Shown one piece after another: positions 1-8,115 of a stretch of 64,000 bases of DNA. Both the position numbers and the translations under genes were made by a program. Within the stretch, counting starts at the first letter, position 1, and the number at the start of each line of letters is the position of its first letter. The DNA lies in the NCBI RefSeq assembly GCF_002886185.1, contig NZ_KZ614147.1:17426-81425 (forward strand), read 5' to 3'. This stretch comes from Salipaludibacillus neizhouensis (lineage in GTDB: Bacteria > Bacillota > Bacilli > Bacillales > Salisediminibacteriaceae). The notes beneath the pieces are model-generated. The model was given only the letters and a program-made list of their open reading frames with translations, was not told the DNA's origin and did not search any database.

Positions 1-351
1 TTATACGAAAAGCTCACATAAATTATAAGCATCTATCGCATCGGTCTTTACCTTCCGTAAACTTGATTTTTTTGCTTGATAAGATAGTAACGGATTGACC
101 ATAATGTAGAGGTAATCATTCTCCTCTAAGAACTGAACAAGTGATGTGTGATAATGACCTGTGGATTCAAATATTACTGTGGGTCTAACCCCAGTTTCAC
201 CCTCCACTTCTATCAAAAAACGAAGTAAATTCTCTAAACCATTATTGTTGTGCAATACACTAAAGCTTTTTTTATAAGGTTTTCTATTATCTAAAAAGGC
301 TTGTACTTCACTTTCTCCTTTTGAAACATCCAGACCAATTACTGGATTCAT
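1..351 (-). pseudogene. IS110-family transposase, N-terminal part
   Basis: This is the first 116 residues of an IS110-group DEDD recombinase, the RuvC-like enzyme that moves the element. The catalytic acidic residues are visible: D8 in GLDVSKG, E62 in FESTGHYH, and D104 and D107 in KTDAIDAYNL. Family members run to about 400 residues and carry an essential serine in a C-terminal domain that is absent here. The frame closes with TAA at positions 3-1, directly after CELFV. Removing the single G at position 6 (minus strand) would give CELFY followed by K or N, which is what I recall of the family here, so a one-base insertion is the likely cause. The rest lies outside the window, so this is inference. 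The ATG at 351 follows a purine-rich ribosome binding site. Confidence 0.85.
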
Positions 352-607
352 TCTATCTCTTCCTCTCCTGTTTACTTACCAGTACCCCTATAACCATCTC
401 CTAGTATCATAGCTTCGCTTGTTATTCGGGATCATTGTCCCAACCAGCCTCAAACATGTTTCTATGAGTAGGGGGTGGACAGTTTAGTTGACGGGATCAA
501 TTGTCCCACGCACCCGTTCGTCCTACCCTGGCTACTGATATAATAGGTCCTATCAAAAAAAGATCAACCAGTAAAATCTGGTTAACCTTATAATACGAAC
601 GCACCCG
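352..607 (-). other. Noncoding leader of the IS110 element; candidate bridge-RNA region
   Basis: No coding frame is seen here. IS110-subgroup elements have a noncoding end upstream of the recombinase that encodes the bridge RNA choosing donor and target sites, and this region has the right place and size. Two related near-palindromes, GGGACAATGATCCC (441-428) and GGGACAATTGATCCC (507-493, minus-strand reading), could be stem-loops. The outer end of the element is not defined. Assigning a bridge RNA is inference from position only. Confidence 0.35.
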
Positions 608-623
608 TTAGCTGAATAAGAAA

Positions 624-1055
624 TTAATTCAGATTTGTTTTTATATCATTTTTATAAATGTCCACTTTGTTCGCAGAAAATCTCAAAGATTGTGACTTTC
701 CATTGATTGTAAGACTAATGTTAATAGATAAAGGCAAATCAATTTTTTTAACCATATCTTCTAAGGCATAATATTCGTCTTGTTTATCGCTATAAAAAAC
801 AACTGAACTAATTGATACCTCGTCGTCTTCAATATCAAGACTACACATCATTGGAAATTTATCACCATTATTTGTGGTTAATTCTCCTAATACAATTGAA
901 CCGTTTAACTCTTCTGTAAAGTTCTTTGTTTCAGATGGTCTTACCCACGTCTCGTCTTGTTCTTCATTTTCTTCTTCATCGAATGCCCATTCCCATATAG
1001 GGTTTTCTTTTAAGTCCTCAATGGTTAATTCATCAACTGGTTTGCTTTTTCTCAT
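624..1055 (-). CDS. Hypothetical acidic protein
   Basis: A 143-residue protein that I do not recognise. The N-terminal third is very acidic (a DEEENEEQDE stretch next to two tryptophans). The C-terminal half alternates hydrophobic and polar residues as in a beta-sandwich, with no signal peptide or membrane segment. The frame extends to an ATG at 1070, but the bases of that ATGGAGGATG form a good Shine-Dalgarno 8 nt before the ATG at 1055, so 1055 is the better start. It lies alone between the IS110 leader and the terC-like gene. It resembles small immunity-type or orphan proteins in general character only. Confidence 0.6.
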   Translation of the reverse strand: MRKSKPVDELTIEDLKENPIWEWAFDEEENEEQDETWVRPSETKNFTEELNGSIVLGELTTNNGDKFPMMCSLDIEDDEVSISSVVFYSDKQDEYYALEDMVKKIDLPLSINISLTINGKSQSLRFSANKVDIYKNDIKTNLN

Positions 1056-1140
1056 AAATTCATCCTCCATTTAATCCTCATACATTGAAAATTCTTCAAA
1101 ACTAATATTAAATCCTTCTTCAACATAACTGCCCAATAGT

Positions 1141-1173
1141 AAAAAAGCGACTGCTGCTTGTTCTGCAATCGCT
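1141..1173 (-). terminator. Rho-independent terminator after the TerC-like gene
   Basis: Stem AGCGA...TCGCT extended by TGC/GCA pairs (1146-1173), followed on the minus strand by six T (1146-1141). It lies 26 bp past the stop of the 1199-1972 gene. Confidence 0.75.
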
Positions 1174-1198
1174 CTCCGTTAAATGAGTATGTTAACTT

Positions 1199-1972
1199 TT
1201 AGGATTTATCTTTTTGTAAAGACTTATTGCCAGGTGCAAACCAACCGAATAGGACAATACCGACTAATACTCCATAGAAGATCAGTGTCCAAGCGGTACT
1301 GTGAGGAAAATGATGATCTAAGACACCAATATCCTCATGGGCAAGGGTAATTACAGCCAGTTTGACACCGACCCAGGCAACAATTGCATATGCTGTTGTA
1401 TCCAATGCTGGACGTTTTTTAAGAAGCTGCACAAACCAGGTTGCTGCAAACTTAATCAAGACAAGGCCAGCAATACCTCCAAGAAGAACAATAATAAACT
1501 GCCCTCCATCCATACCACCGAAATCCTCTAGCGGTGATTCTGGAAGACCAAGGGCAAGAGCAACCGCAGCTAGAATAGAATCAATTGCAAAAGCGAGGTC
1601 AGCTAATGCAATCTTCCCTACTGTGGGCCAGAAACCTTTACCGGCGGATTCCTTTTCGACGTCAATATGAATCTTCTTGTTTTTTTTCCCCAACCGTGCC
1701 TGAATGACATGCTTTAATCCTAGGTAAAGAAGGTAAGCAGCTCCTATCGCCTGTATCTGCCAGACGTCCGCAATAAAAGAAATTGCAAAAAGTGCAGCAA
1801 ACCTGAAAGCAAAGGCCATAATGATTCCGTAATTTATAGCTCTTTTTTTCTGTTCTTCGGGTAGATGCTTGGCTATAACTGCTATTACAAGGGCATTGTC
1901 AGCCGATAACAATCCTTCCAATCCAATTAGAATTAACAATGCCCAAGCATATTCTATCCATATTGACTCCAT
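1199..1972 (-). CDS. TerC family membrane protein (probable metal exporter)
   Basis: A 257-residue integral membrane protein of the TerC/YceF/YkoY family, which exports manganese or loads metal onto exported enzymes in Bacillus. There are about seven hydrophobic segments. The two family signatures with buried acidic residues are seen: LLSADNALVIA near residue 25 and ADLAFAIDSILAA near residue 130. A lysine/histidine-rich cytoplasmic loop lies around residues 92-110. The length is normal for the family. GGGGAGAAGTAG just upstream supports the ATG at 1972. It is monocistronic, with its own terminator. No yybP-ykoY manganese riboswitch is recognisable in the leader, so its regulation is unknown. 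Confidence 0.9.
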   Translation of the reverse strand: MESIWIEYAWALLILIGLEGLLSADNALVIAVIAKHLPEEQKKRAINYGIIMAFAFRFAALFAISFIADVWQIQAIGAAYLLYLGLKHVIQARLGKKNKKIHIDVEKESAGKGFWPTVGKIALADLAFAIDSILAAVALALGLPESPLEDFGGMDGGQFIIVLLGGIAGLVLIKFAATWFVQLLKKRPALDTTAYAIVAWVGVKLAVITLAHEDIGVLDHHFPHSTAWTLIFYGVLVGIVLFGWFAPGNKSLQKDKS

Positions 1973-2220
1973 CTACTTCTCCCCTATCTATAACTAAAAT
2001 TTCATGTGAAAGTTTCGCTAACTATAGATTCTCCTATTAACCAACAGGTAATCCTAGAGAATAATACTAAAATTATTTATTCAGTTACTTCTCGGTACTC
2101 TAAATTTTCCTTTTTCCTACCCTGCCAGTTAGTTTACGTGAAAAAAATCCAAGGTTTCCCAATATCATATTAACAAAATTCTCCAATATAATTTCAAATT
2201 TTAAAGAACCTACTTCTTAT

Positions 2221-2290
2221 ACAATCTGGCCCTATTAACAAAGAAAGGGCGCAATCCTTATTACAGAATTGCGCCTGATTGTTGCAGATA
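2221..2290 (+). repeat. Dispersed hairpin repeat, copy R1
   Basis: The core GGGCGCAATCCTTATTACAG followed by AATTGCGCC folds into a GGCGCAAT/ATTGCGCC hairpin, flanked by CAATCTGGCCC on one side and TGATTGTTGCAG on the other. The same unit recurs at 3217, 4661 and 8560 and partly at 11358. The remainder of the 1973-2364 gap (besides a second repeat-like piece, AACTAACGG, near 2333) holds nothing I can name. Confidence 0.75.
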
Positions 2291-2364
2291 GAATCGAAAG
2301 GAATTAGGTACTAAAAGCAGCTTGCTTGTTGAACTAACGGTACCGGTTTGTTGAAGAAGAATTT

Positions 2365-2890
2365 TTATTTATCGGGTAACATTTTTCGTATAATTTTCAT
2401 CTGACCTCGGTGGTTAATTTCATCTTCAAAGGTATGGAACCATATAAAATAATTATTGGATAAATTATTATCCCAAATCGCTTCTTCATATAACCATTCA
2501 TCATTTCTTTTTTTGAACTCTCCTAAAGTTCTATTGCGAACCTTTTCTAATTTCTCAATATAGAACTCAAGAGGTTTACCTTTAATCTGGTTTCTGCCTA
2601 AATCACCAAGTTGATAGGCAGCCCCCCATTCTTCACTTTCTTGTTTATTGGGCTTTCTCTTATCGAACAGCTCGATTTGAAATCCAAATTCAACAGCTGC
2701 CATATGTAACAGTAATGCACCGATTGAATTACCTTCCTTATTAGGCAAATAATCCAACTGTTCAACGTTTAATCCTGTAACCGCATTTAATGTCGTTAAT
2801 CTTGCATAATTCATCATAGATACTAATTGTCCTATTTGTGGTGAATATCCGAATTTCTTCTATTTTGAATGTCTGACTAAATAAATTCAT
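2365..2890 (-). pseudogene. DinB/DUF664 family protein, frameshifted near its N-terminus
   Basis: The part from MMNYARL (2817) onward gives 150 residues of a DUF664/DinB-like four-helix protein, a family that includes thiol-dependent metalloenzymes of unknown substrate. The family N-terminus continues upstream in two frames. An ATG at 2890 with GGGAG 7 nt before it starts MNLFSQTFKIEEIRIF; the reading then jumps frame at about 2843-2848 into SPQIGQLVSMMNYAR. The two halves join exactly as in homologues, so two bases were lost (or one gained) there. Translation could restart at the internal ATGATG at 2817, but no Shine-Dalgarno is seen. It is either a young pseudogene or a base-call error. Confidence 0.8.
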
Positions 2891-2974
2891 TTCTTTATCT
2901 CCCATCTCTAAATAAAGAATATAGCCGCAGCAACCTCATTTTTAAACTCTTGCACCTTTTTGTAGAAGAAGATT

Positions 2975-3186
2975 TTAATTAGTCAGCAGGTAATAAACAA
3001 ATTTTACCTTTTGTCCATTCATTATAAATTCTTCATCACTTGCTTTTATGTACTTAAAGCCGTTTTTCTCTAAGACTATTTTCAGAGGCTATATTATTAG
3101 TTGTTGTCTTCGCCGAAACCTGTTTTATTCCTTGCTTGGTTCTTATAATTTCTAATAAAAGTTTCAATGTTGTGTTAGTAATTCAT
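2975..3186 (-). pseudogene. GNAT acetyltransferase remnant (C-terminal part)
   Basis: Decayed C-terminal part of a GNAT N-acetyltransferase. One frame reads GIKQVSAKTTTNNIASEN. After a one-base shift near 3086 the next reads VLEKNGFKYIKASDEEF and ends at TAA (2977-2975). The N-x-x-S...VLEKNGF pattern is the usual acetyl-CoA-binding end of GNAT proteins. The N-terminal two thirds are missing, and the upstream edge touches repeat copy R2, so that repeat probably marks the breakpoint. It is not functional. Confidence 0.7.
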
Positions 3187-3295
3187 TTTCAAAATATTAG
3201 GAAGCTCTTCAATCATCTGCCCCTATACACAAGAAATGCCGCAACTCATATTACAGATTTGCGCCTGATTGTTGCAGATATAATCGATAGGAATT
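3181..3295 (+). repeat. Dispersed hairpin repeat, copy R2
   Basis: A degenerate copy: CATCTGCCCCTATACACAAG, then an imperfect GCCGCAACT...GATTTGCGCC hairpin, then CTGATTGTTGCAGATA. Its left flank ATTCATTTTCAAAAT.TTAGG (3181) is shared with copy R3 (4630), so the unit is larger than the hairpin alone. The remaining gap to 3465 holds a further AACTAACG / AGTTTAAGTGAAA piece also seen near R3. Confidence 0.7.
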
Positions 3296-3465
3296 AACTA
3301 GCTTCTTGCACTAACGCGCCACATAGTTTAAGTGAAAATCTTCACAATCTCAACTACACTTTAAAACATAATCCAATCTCAAATCTATTACTCCAAAATT
3401 TTTCCCATTAGAAAAAGGAAGAATAACTTTTCGAATTAATAGCTAGCCACGAATAACAATAAGAA

Positions 3466-3497
3466 ATCCCTTCACACCATTAGTGAAGGGATCTTTT
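3466..3497 (-). terminator. Terminator after the YdhK-like gene
   Basis: Perfect stem ATCCCTTCAC/GTGAAGGGAT (3466-3492), 30 bp past the stop of the 3528-4166 gene. The stronger T-run (CTTTTTATTT) is on the plus strand, while the minus strand has TTTCTT, so it may work in both directions. Confidence 0.7.
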
Positions 3498-3527
3498 TAT
3501 TTACTAAGTTAAATTGTTTCTAATAAT

Positions 3528-4166
3528 TTATTCGACTGGTGAAAGTTCGCTTTCTGTTACCCATTTATGATCTGTTACTTCTTGATCAGTTTCCGTATCC
3601 GTATAACTCACCATATATACTGTTGTTTGTTCAGCTGAATCAATAGTAGCCGTTGCTCCATCCATTCCTTCCATATGGTCCGCATTTAATACAACTTCAT
3701 CTCCTGATTTAAAAGGTTCTTCACCAGCGTCTTCAAGTTCTTCGTGAATTACCCATTTGTGATCTTCCACTGGATCACCGCCTGTTGTCGGTGTATATGA
3801 AACCATATATACAGTAGTATCAAATGCACCAGTTATAGTTGCTACTGCACCATCCATACCTTCCATATGGTCCGCATTTATCGTTGCTTCACTACCAACT
3901 GGATATGTAGGATTTCCAGCCTCCACCAATCCTTCTGGAACTTCACCCGAACTGGAATGATCCATTCCTGTATGATCCATTTCTTCCATAGAATTAGAAT
4001 CTTCTTCATCCATATTTCCCTTTGATTCTGTTCCTTCTTCATTAGCATTTTCAGTACCAGTATTGGCATCATCATTTGGAGTAGTTTCTTCATTTCCACC
4101 ACAAGCCGTTAAAACCAGAGCTGTAATTAAAGCAAGCATCCCTATTATTAATTTATTTTTTTTCAT
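3528..4166 (-). CDS. YdhK-like lipoprotein with two DUF1541 repeats
   Basis: A 212-residue exported lipoprotein. The signal peptide ends in the lipobox LTAC with Cys22. A very acidic, methionine/histidine-bearing linker follows (EEMDHTGMDHSSS). Then come two tandem DUF1541 repeats (about residues 86-143 and 153-208), each with NADHMEGMDGA, TTVYMVSYT and a DHKWV motif. Met/His clusters and the neighbouring CueP-like fragment suggest copper handling at the cell surface, but that is inference; YdhK itself has no proven function known to me. The frame extends 36 codons upstream, but GGGAGG 10 nt before the ATG at 4166 and the signal peptide fix the start there. Confidence 0.85.
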   Translation of the reverse strand: MKKNKLIIGMLALITALVLTACGGNEETTPNDDANTGTENANEEGTESKGNMDEEDSNSMEEMDHTGMDHSSSGEVPEGLVEAGNPTYPVGSEATINADHMEGMDGAVATITGAFDTTVYMVSYTPTTGGDPVEDHKWVIHEELEDAGEEPFKSGDEVVLNADHMEGMDGATATIDSAEQTTVYMVSYTDTETDQEVTDHKWVTESELSPVE

Positions 4167-4290
4167 TGCTACATTTCCTCCCATTTTCCTCATTAACTTC
4201 TCTCCTGGTATACCCCCCATTGAGTATTTTAAATCAATGTTGAACAAAAAAAACGATATATAATCGACTTTCAAATCTTTCTTATTGTTT

Positions 4291-4521
4291 CTACATCAAC
4301 TGCATAGTTGTAATGCAAGTGTTTTCGCCCTCCAAAGTAGATAATTCTAATTCAGATATTTTTCCTTCATGCTTAATTTTAGCTCGATATGTTTTATCGC
4401 TTGCCAACCATAAATCGATAAATCCGTTAGATGGAGATTTAAATGTTTCGTCAATTATCACATTGCCTTCCATGTCTTCAATATAAACATCAAACTCTTC
4501 AAACTCCCCCCCCAATAGCAA
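4291..4521 (-). pseudogene. CueP-like metal-binding protein, C-terminal fragment
   Basis: About 70 residues match the C-terminal half of CueP-type copper-binding proteins as I know them: DVYIEDMEGNV, the NGFIDLWL motif, and a final TCITTMQLM. The N-terminal half with the signal peptide is missing. The frame opens at a TTG just behind a run of eight G with no convincing ribosome binding site, and the upstream DNA is repeat-like. It is probably a truncated gene whose loss point is near 4505. It lies 125 bp upstream of the YdhK-like gene in the same direction, so both may once have formed a copper-response unit. Confidence 0.6.
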
Positions 4522-4628
4522 TTATAATGGGGTTGAAGGCTTGTACAACTAACGGGTTAGAGTTAGTTTAAGCGAAGTGTTTCACAATAGGTTACATATT
4601 CTATTAACACTTTAACATAAATTTCTTA

Positions 4629-4725
4629 ATTCATTTTCAAAATCTTAGGAACTACTCTGCAACCATCTGGCCCTATACACAAAGAAAGGGCGCAATTCTT
4701 ATAAAAGATTTGCGCCTGATTGCAG
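4629..4725 (+). repeat. Dispersed hairpin repeat, copy R3
   Basis: Contains ATTCATTTTCAAAATCTTAGG (first 20 bases shared with R2), CATCTGGCCCTATACACAAA and the GGGCGCAATTCTT...GATTTGCGCC hairpin with the TGATTGCAG tail. An AACTAACGGGTTAG piece lies upstream near 4543. The rest of the 4522-4938 gap shows nothing else recognisable. Confidence 0.75.
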
Positions 4726-4938
4726 AAGAAGAATATTATATTTCTTTTTATGTCTTTATAATATAATCACAGCTTTAGGAAGACAATAAAGTAAAAACCC
4801 CTTGCAACCTCCTGAAATAACTATAATTTAAGTAATGTAATTCTAGCTCTTGCAGAAGTTAGTCAAGAAAATTCAAGCCTTATTCAACTACTAATCCTCT
4901 TGCCACTTAGCTTCAACCAATCAAGGAATACATACGAA

Positions 4939-6294
4939 TTAGCCAATAATAACTTTCTCTTTTGGATAATGATATGGATCAACATAGGTCTTCCCTCGAA
5001 TAATAAACAAGAAAGAGAAAATCCCTATCCTTCCAATAAACATTAGAAAAATAATGATTACTTTACCTGGGGTACTGAGTTCAGGTGTAATCCCCATAGA
5101 TAAACCTGTAGTTCCAAAAGCAGAACTTACTTCATAGATTATATCGATCAATGGAAACGGTTCAATACTCGCTAATAAAATAATAGCTGAGCCCCAAAGC
5201 ATAACCGCCACTGAGATAACAACAAAGGACTTTGTAATATCATCAACGTCTAATTCTCTTTTAAATACTTTTACTGATTGTTTCCCTCTAGCGAAGGAAA
5301 ATATCGCTAAAATCGCAATCGCAAAGGTTGTTGTTCGAATTCCTCCACCTACACTACTCGGAGAAGCACCGATAAACATTAATGCACTTTGCACCATTTG
5401 TGTTGAAACGGTAAATTCACTCACGTCCATAGTGGCTAATCCGCCATTTCTCGTTGTGACTGACTGAAATAAGGCATAAAAAAACGTTTCATGCCAGGGT
5501 TTACCAGCAAAGAAATGATCTTTATCAAAATAATAAATTAAAAGGGTACCAATAATCATCAATATGAAGAAGGTGATCGTTGTGATTTTAGTAAATAATG
5601 AAAAACGAAACCTTCCATTCTCCTTTTTATGAGAAAACATTTCTTTCACTTCAAGTAATACAGGGAAACCGATAGCCCCAAAAATTAATAGGACTATATT
5701 TATCGTTTGTACATAGTAGTCTTTTGCAAAAGGAACCAATGATTCTCCTGTTATATCAAATCCTGCATTGGTTGCTGCACTTATCGACCCAAAAAAACCT
5801 TGTAAGAATGCCTCTTGCCAAGTTGGAAAGTAATTCAAAAAATAAACTCCAAGAAGAACCGTACCAATTGCCTCAATAATTAAAAATAACTTTAAAATTT
5901 GTAACATCAGTTTTACTAACCCTGAGAAAGTATCTCTGTTTTGATCCGTCATAATCAATTGTCGTTCGCGAACACCAATTTTTCGTTTAAAAAGCACCCA
6001 AATAAACGTTCCTAGCGTCATGATCCCAATTCCACCAAATTGAAGAATAAAAGCTAAAATAAAAACTCCTAGAACACTAAAAGTGTCTGCTGTGGAAACA
6101 ACCGTTAGTCCCGTGACACTAACTGCACTGACCGCGGTAAATAGAGCATCAATAAACGTCCATTCTACATCTGGTTTTCGAGCAATTGGTAAACTGATTA
6201 GAATAGTAGATAATAAAACAGCCGAAAAATAAAAAATCACGATCATCTGGACAGATGATAATTTAATTAAATTAAATTTATTGGATTTAAACAT
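4939..6294 (-). CDS. ktrB: Ktr potassium uptake channel subunit KtrB
   Basis: A 451-residue membrane subunit of a Ktr-type K+ (often Na+-assisted) uptake system. The Trk/Ktr/HKT fold of four membrane-pore-membrane repeats is visible, each with its filter glycine: VTGLT (G62), TNAGFD (G178), TTRNGG (G284/285) and TTGLS (G397). The third membrane helix of repeat three has the small-residue gate stretch GASPSSVGGG. The length equals that of B. subtilis KtrB/KtrD. It lies 49 bp downstream of ktrA and is probably cotranscribed under the riboswitch at 7088-7222. Confidence 0.95.
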   Translation of the reverse strand: MFKSNKFNLIKLSSVQMIVIFYFSAVLLSTILISLPIARKPDVEWTFIDALFTAVSAVSVTGLTVVSTADTFSVLGVFILAFILQFGGIGIMTLGTFIWVLFKRKIGVRERQLIMTDQNRDTFSGLVKLMLQILKLFLIIEAIGTVLLGVYFLNYFPTWQEAFLQGFFGSISAATNAGFDITGESLVPFAKDYYVQTINIVLLIFGAIGFPVLLEVKEMFSHKKENGRFRFSLFTKITTITFFILMIIGTLLIYYFDKDHFFAGKPWHETFFYALFQSVTTRNGGLATMDVSEFTVSTQMVQSALMFIGASPSSVGGGIRTTTFAIAILAIFSFARGKQSVKVFKRELDVDDITKSFVVISVAVMLWGSAIILLASIEPFPLIDIIYEVSSAFGTTGLSMGITPELSTPGKVIIIFLMFIGRIGIFSFLFIIRGKTYVDPYHYPKEKVIIG

Positions 6295-6343
6295 ATTTTC
6301 CCTCTCATTTGCAATTAGACTTTATTCGCTACTATTTTCAAAA

Positions 6344-7006
6344 CTACATCGCCTTCTCTTCAAATTTTTTAATTTCTCTATTATGACCGATAACAATGAG
6401 CAATTCGCCCTTTGTTATTCGGTAACCAGGCTCAGGTGAAACATTAATTTCTTCGGCTTTTTTTATGGCTAATATGGTAATACCATACCTTGCTCTAATA
6501 TCTAACTCAACGAGTGTCTTTCCATCAAGTTTTGAGGTAGCAACTAATTCCATGATGCTATAATCATCCGATAATTCGATAAAATCGATAACATTCTTAT
6601 CGGAATATTTTTGCGCCACTCTTTTCCCCATATCTTTTTCTGGGTGAACAATATCATCTGCCCCAATTTTTTCGAGCACCTTATGATGGTAAATATTTTT
6701 TGCCTTGACACAGATATTTTTAATTCCTAACTCCTTTAACAATAGAGTGGTCAGAATACTCGCTTGAATGTCATCTCCGATCGAAACAAAGACGGTTTCA
6801 AAATTTCCAATACCTAAAGATCGGAGTGTTGCTTCATCCGTTGAATCGGCAACCAAAGTGTGTGTCGCAATATTTGAATATTCATTTACTCTGTGTTCAT
6901 CCTTATCGATTCCAAGCACTTCATTACCTTGCTTTACAAGTTCTTCACATACACTGCCTCCAAACCGTCCAAGCCCGATGACAGCAAACTGTTTTCTCTT
7001 TGCCAC
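6344..7006 (-). CDS. ktrA: Ktr system cytosolic gating subunit KtrA (RCK)
   Basis: A 220-residue RCK (TrkA-N plus TrkA-C) protein that forms an octameric ring under KtrB and gates it. The Rossmann motif GLGRFGGSVCEEL is at the N-terminus, with the acidic end of beta-2 in GIDKDE for nucleotide binding. The C-terminal RCK_C domain (about 135-218) is the known c-di-AMP binding site of this family. The frame can start at ATG 7015, but that ATG touches the AAGGAG; a GTG at 7006 lies 9 nt after it and gives MAKRKQFAVIGLG, matching the usual N-terminus. Confidence 0.93.
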   Translation of the reverse strand: MAKRKQFAVIGLGRFGGSVCEELVKQGNEVLGIDKDEHRVNEYSNIATHTLVADSTDEATLRSLGIGNFETVFVSIGDDIQASILTTLLLKELGIKNICVKAKNIYHHKVLEKIGADDIVHPEKDMGKRVAQKYSDKNVIDFIELSDDYSIMELVATSKLDGKTLVELDIRARYGITILAIKKAEEINVSPEPGYRITKGELLIVIGHNREIKKFEEKAM

Positions 7007-7032
7007 GATGTTCATCTCCTTTTAACCACATG

Positions 7033-7061
7033 AAAAAAGACCATTCTTAAAGAAGGGTCTT
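7033..7061 (-). terminator. Terminator of the c-di-AMP riboswitch
   Basis: Minus-strand stem AAGACC...GGTCTT (7061-7037) followed by a T run, lying between the riboswitch aptamer and ktrA. This is the expected expression platform: ligand binding would favour termination. Confidence 0.8.
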
Positions 7062-7087
7062 CGAAATAGACCTTTCCCTCTTATAAA

Positions 7088-7222
7088 ACGCTTACGAAGT
7101 TAGCTGTCGGGTTAGGGGCTGAGAGTACCCCATCTTTTAAGATTCACCCCAAGATAAATAGTATTGCTATTTATCAATAAATTGGTTCCTCCGCTTTGTT
7201 TTTACACAAATTCAGCGATTAA
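7088..7222 (-). ncRNA. c-di-AMP riboswitch (ydaO/yuaA leader)
   Basis: The minus strand carries the conserved blocks of this class in order: AATCGCTGAATTTG, GCGGAGGAACCAA, TTGGGGTGAATC, GGGGTACTCTCAGCCC, AACCCGACAGCTAA and CGTAAGCG. The class is named after B. subtilis ydaO and yuaA (ktrA), and the next gene is ktrA. c-di-AMP would shut off potassium uptake. The rest of the gap (7223-7458) shows nothing else. Confidence 0.95.
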
Positions 7223-7458
7223 AAGGTATTTATTTTTTATGATACTACTAAGCGTAATTTACTCTTATACATTAATTTTGTCAATGTATATTCTATAGCA
7301 CTTTCTTCTTGTGTGAAACTCCTTCAAAGTTTCCAGGGAAGTGAAAGATTTCCACTATCGATACTGCATTACGGGAATAATTCTTCGTATAATGTCATCC
7401 AAGAAAAATGATGAAGAGAATGCAACGAATTAGCACCTTACAGAAGTATTTCAAGTCA

Positions 7459-8115
7459 TTATTTCACTATTTTCTTTATTGCATTACTCTGAACATCATC
7501 GACCTTTCCTTCACAAATGTTAATAAGATGGATGTTATCTTTGTCAATGGATTTAAATATTCCAGTTTCAAAATCAGTTTTTTGGTTAGGAAAGAAAATC
7601 CCTTCCATCACAGACTCAGATGAATTTTGATACGTTAAATAATACCCTTCTTCGTTTTGTGATAGGAAAGCATGAATTCCACTTTGGTACTCTGACTCTT
7701 CAACCATATTTTTACGATTTACTTCAATGATTGTCACATCTACATTCGTGAGTTTCTCTAATAATTCATTTACGACTGATCCGTGTATAAACATATCCCA
7801 TTTACTTTGTATTGGCTGTCTAATCATGACATGATTACACTGATACTCTTCGGCTATTAAGGATATAATCGTACTTAATTTTCTTCCTTTTAACGGTTCT
7901 TCTATTCTTTTTACTCCGCACGTACGTTCCCAATCTTTGATAATTTCCTCTTGAGAAGTACGTTCAAATGTTCTTTGATTATCGGTTTCATCATAGAAAG
8001 TTAATAAATAACAAGTACCACCATAAGCTTTAGCAAGTAAGGTTCCCTTTTTAATTAGATTCTCTGCATTTTTATAATAGCGTAGACACACTAATACATC
8101 CTTATTCATCATCAT
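7459..8115 (-). CDS. Usp-like (universal stress / KdpD-type) protein
   Basis: A soluble protein of about 218 residues. The first ~135 residues look like the alpha/beta fold of universal stress proteins or the Usp domain of KdpD: DVLVCLRYYKNAENLIKKG (strand and helix), a middle strand GGTCYLLTFY, and a late MIRQPIQSKWDMFIHGSVVN nucleotide-loop-like stretch ending in DVTIIEV. The remaining ~80 residues are not recognised. It lies upstream of ktrAB in the same direction, and Usp-like proteins can act in K+ or osmotic signalling, so a link is plausible but unproven. ATG codons at 8115, 8112 and 8109 all follow AAAGGTGTG; the exact start is uncertain. Confidence 0.6.
   Translation of the reverse strand: MMMNKDVLVCLRYYKNAENLIKKGTLLAKAYGGTCYLLTFYDETDNQRTFERTSQEEIIKDWERTCGVKRIEEPLKGRKLSTIISLIAEEYQCNHVMIRQPIQSKWDMFIHGSVVNELLEKLTNVDVTIIEVNRKNMVEESEYQSGIHAFLSQNEEGYYLTYQNSSESVMEGIFFPNQKTDFETGIFKSIDKDNIHLINICEGKVDDVQSNAIKKIVK

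Noticed and set aside
1973..2200. Possible yybP-ykoY manganese riboswitch before the TerC-like gene
   Set aside because: TerC genes often have one, but the conserved blocks of that class are not found in either strand here.
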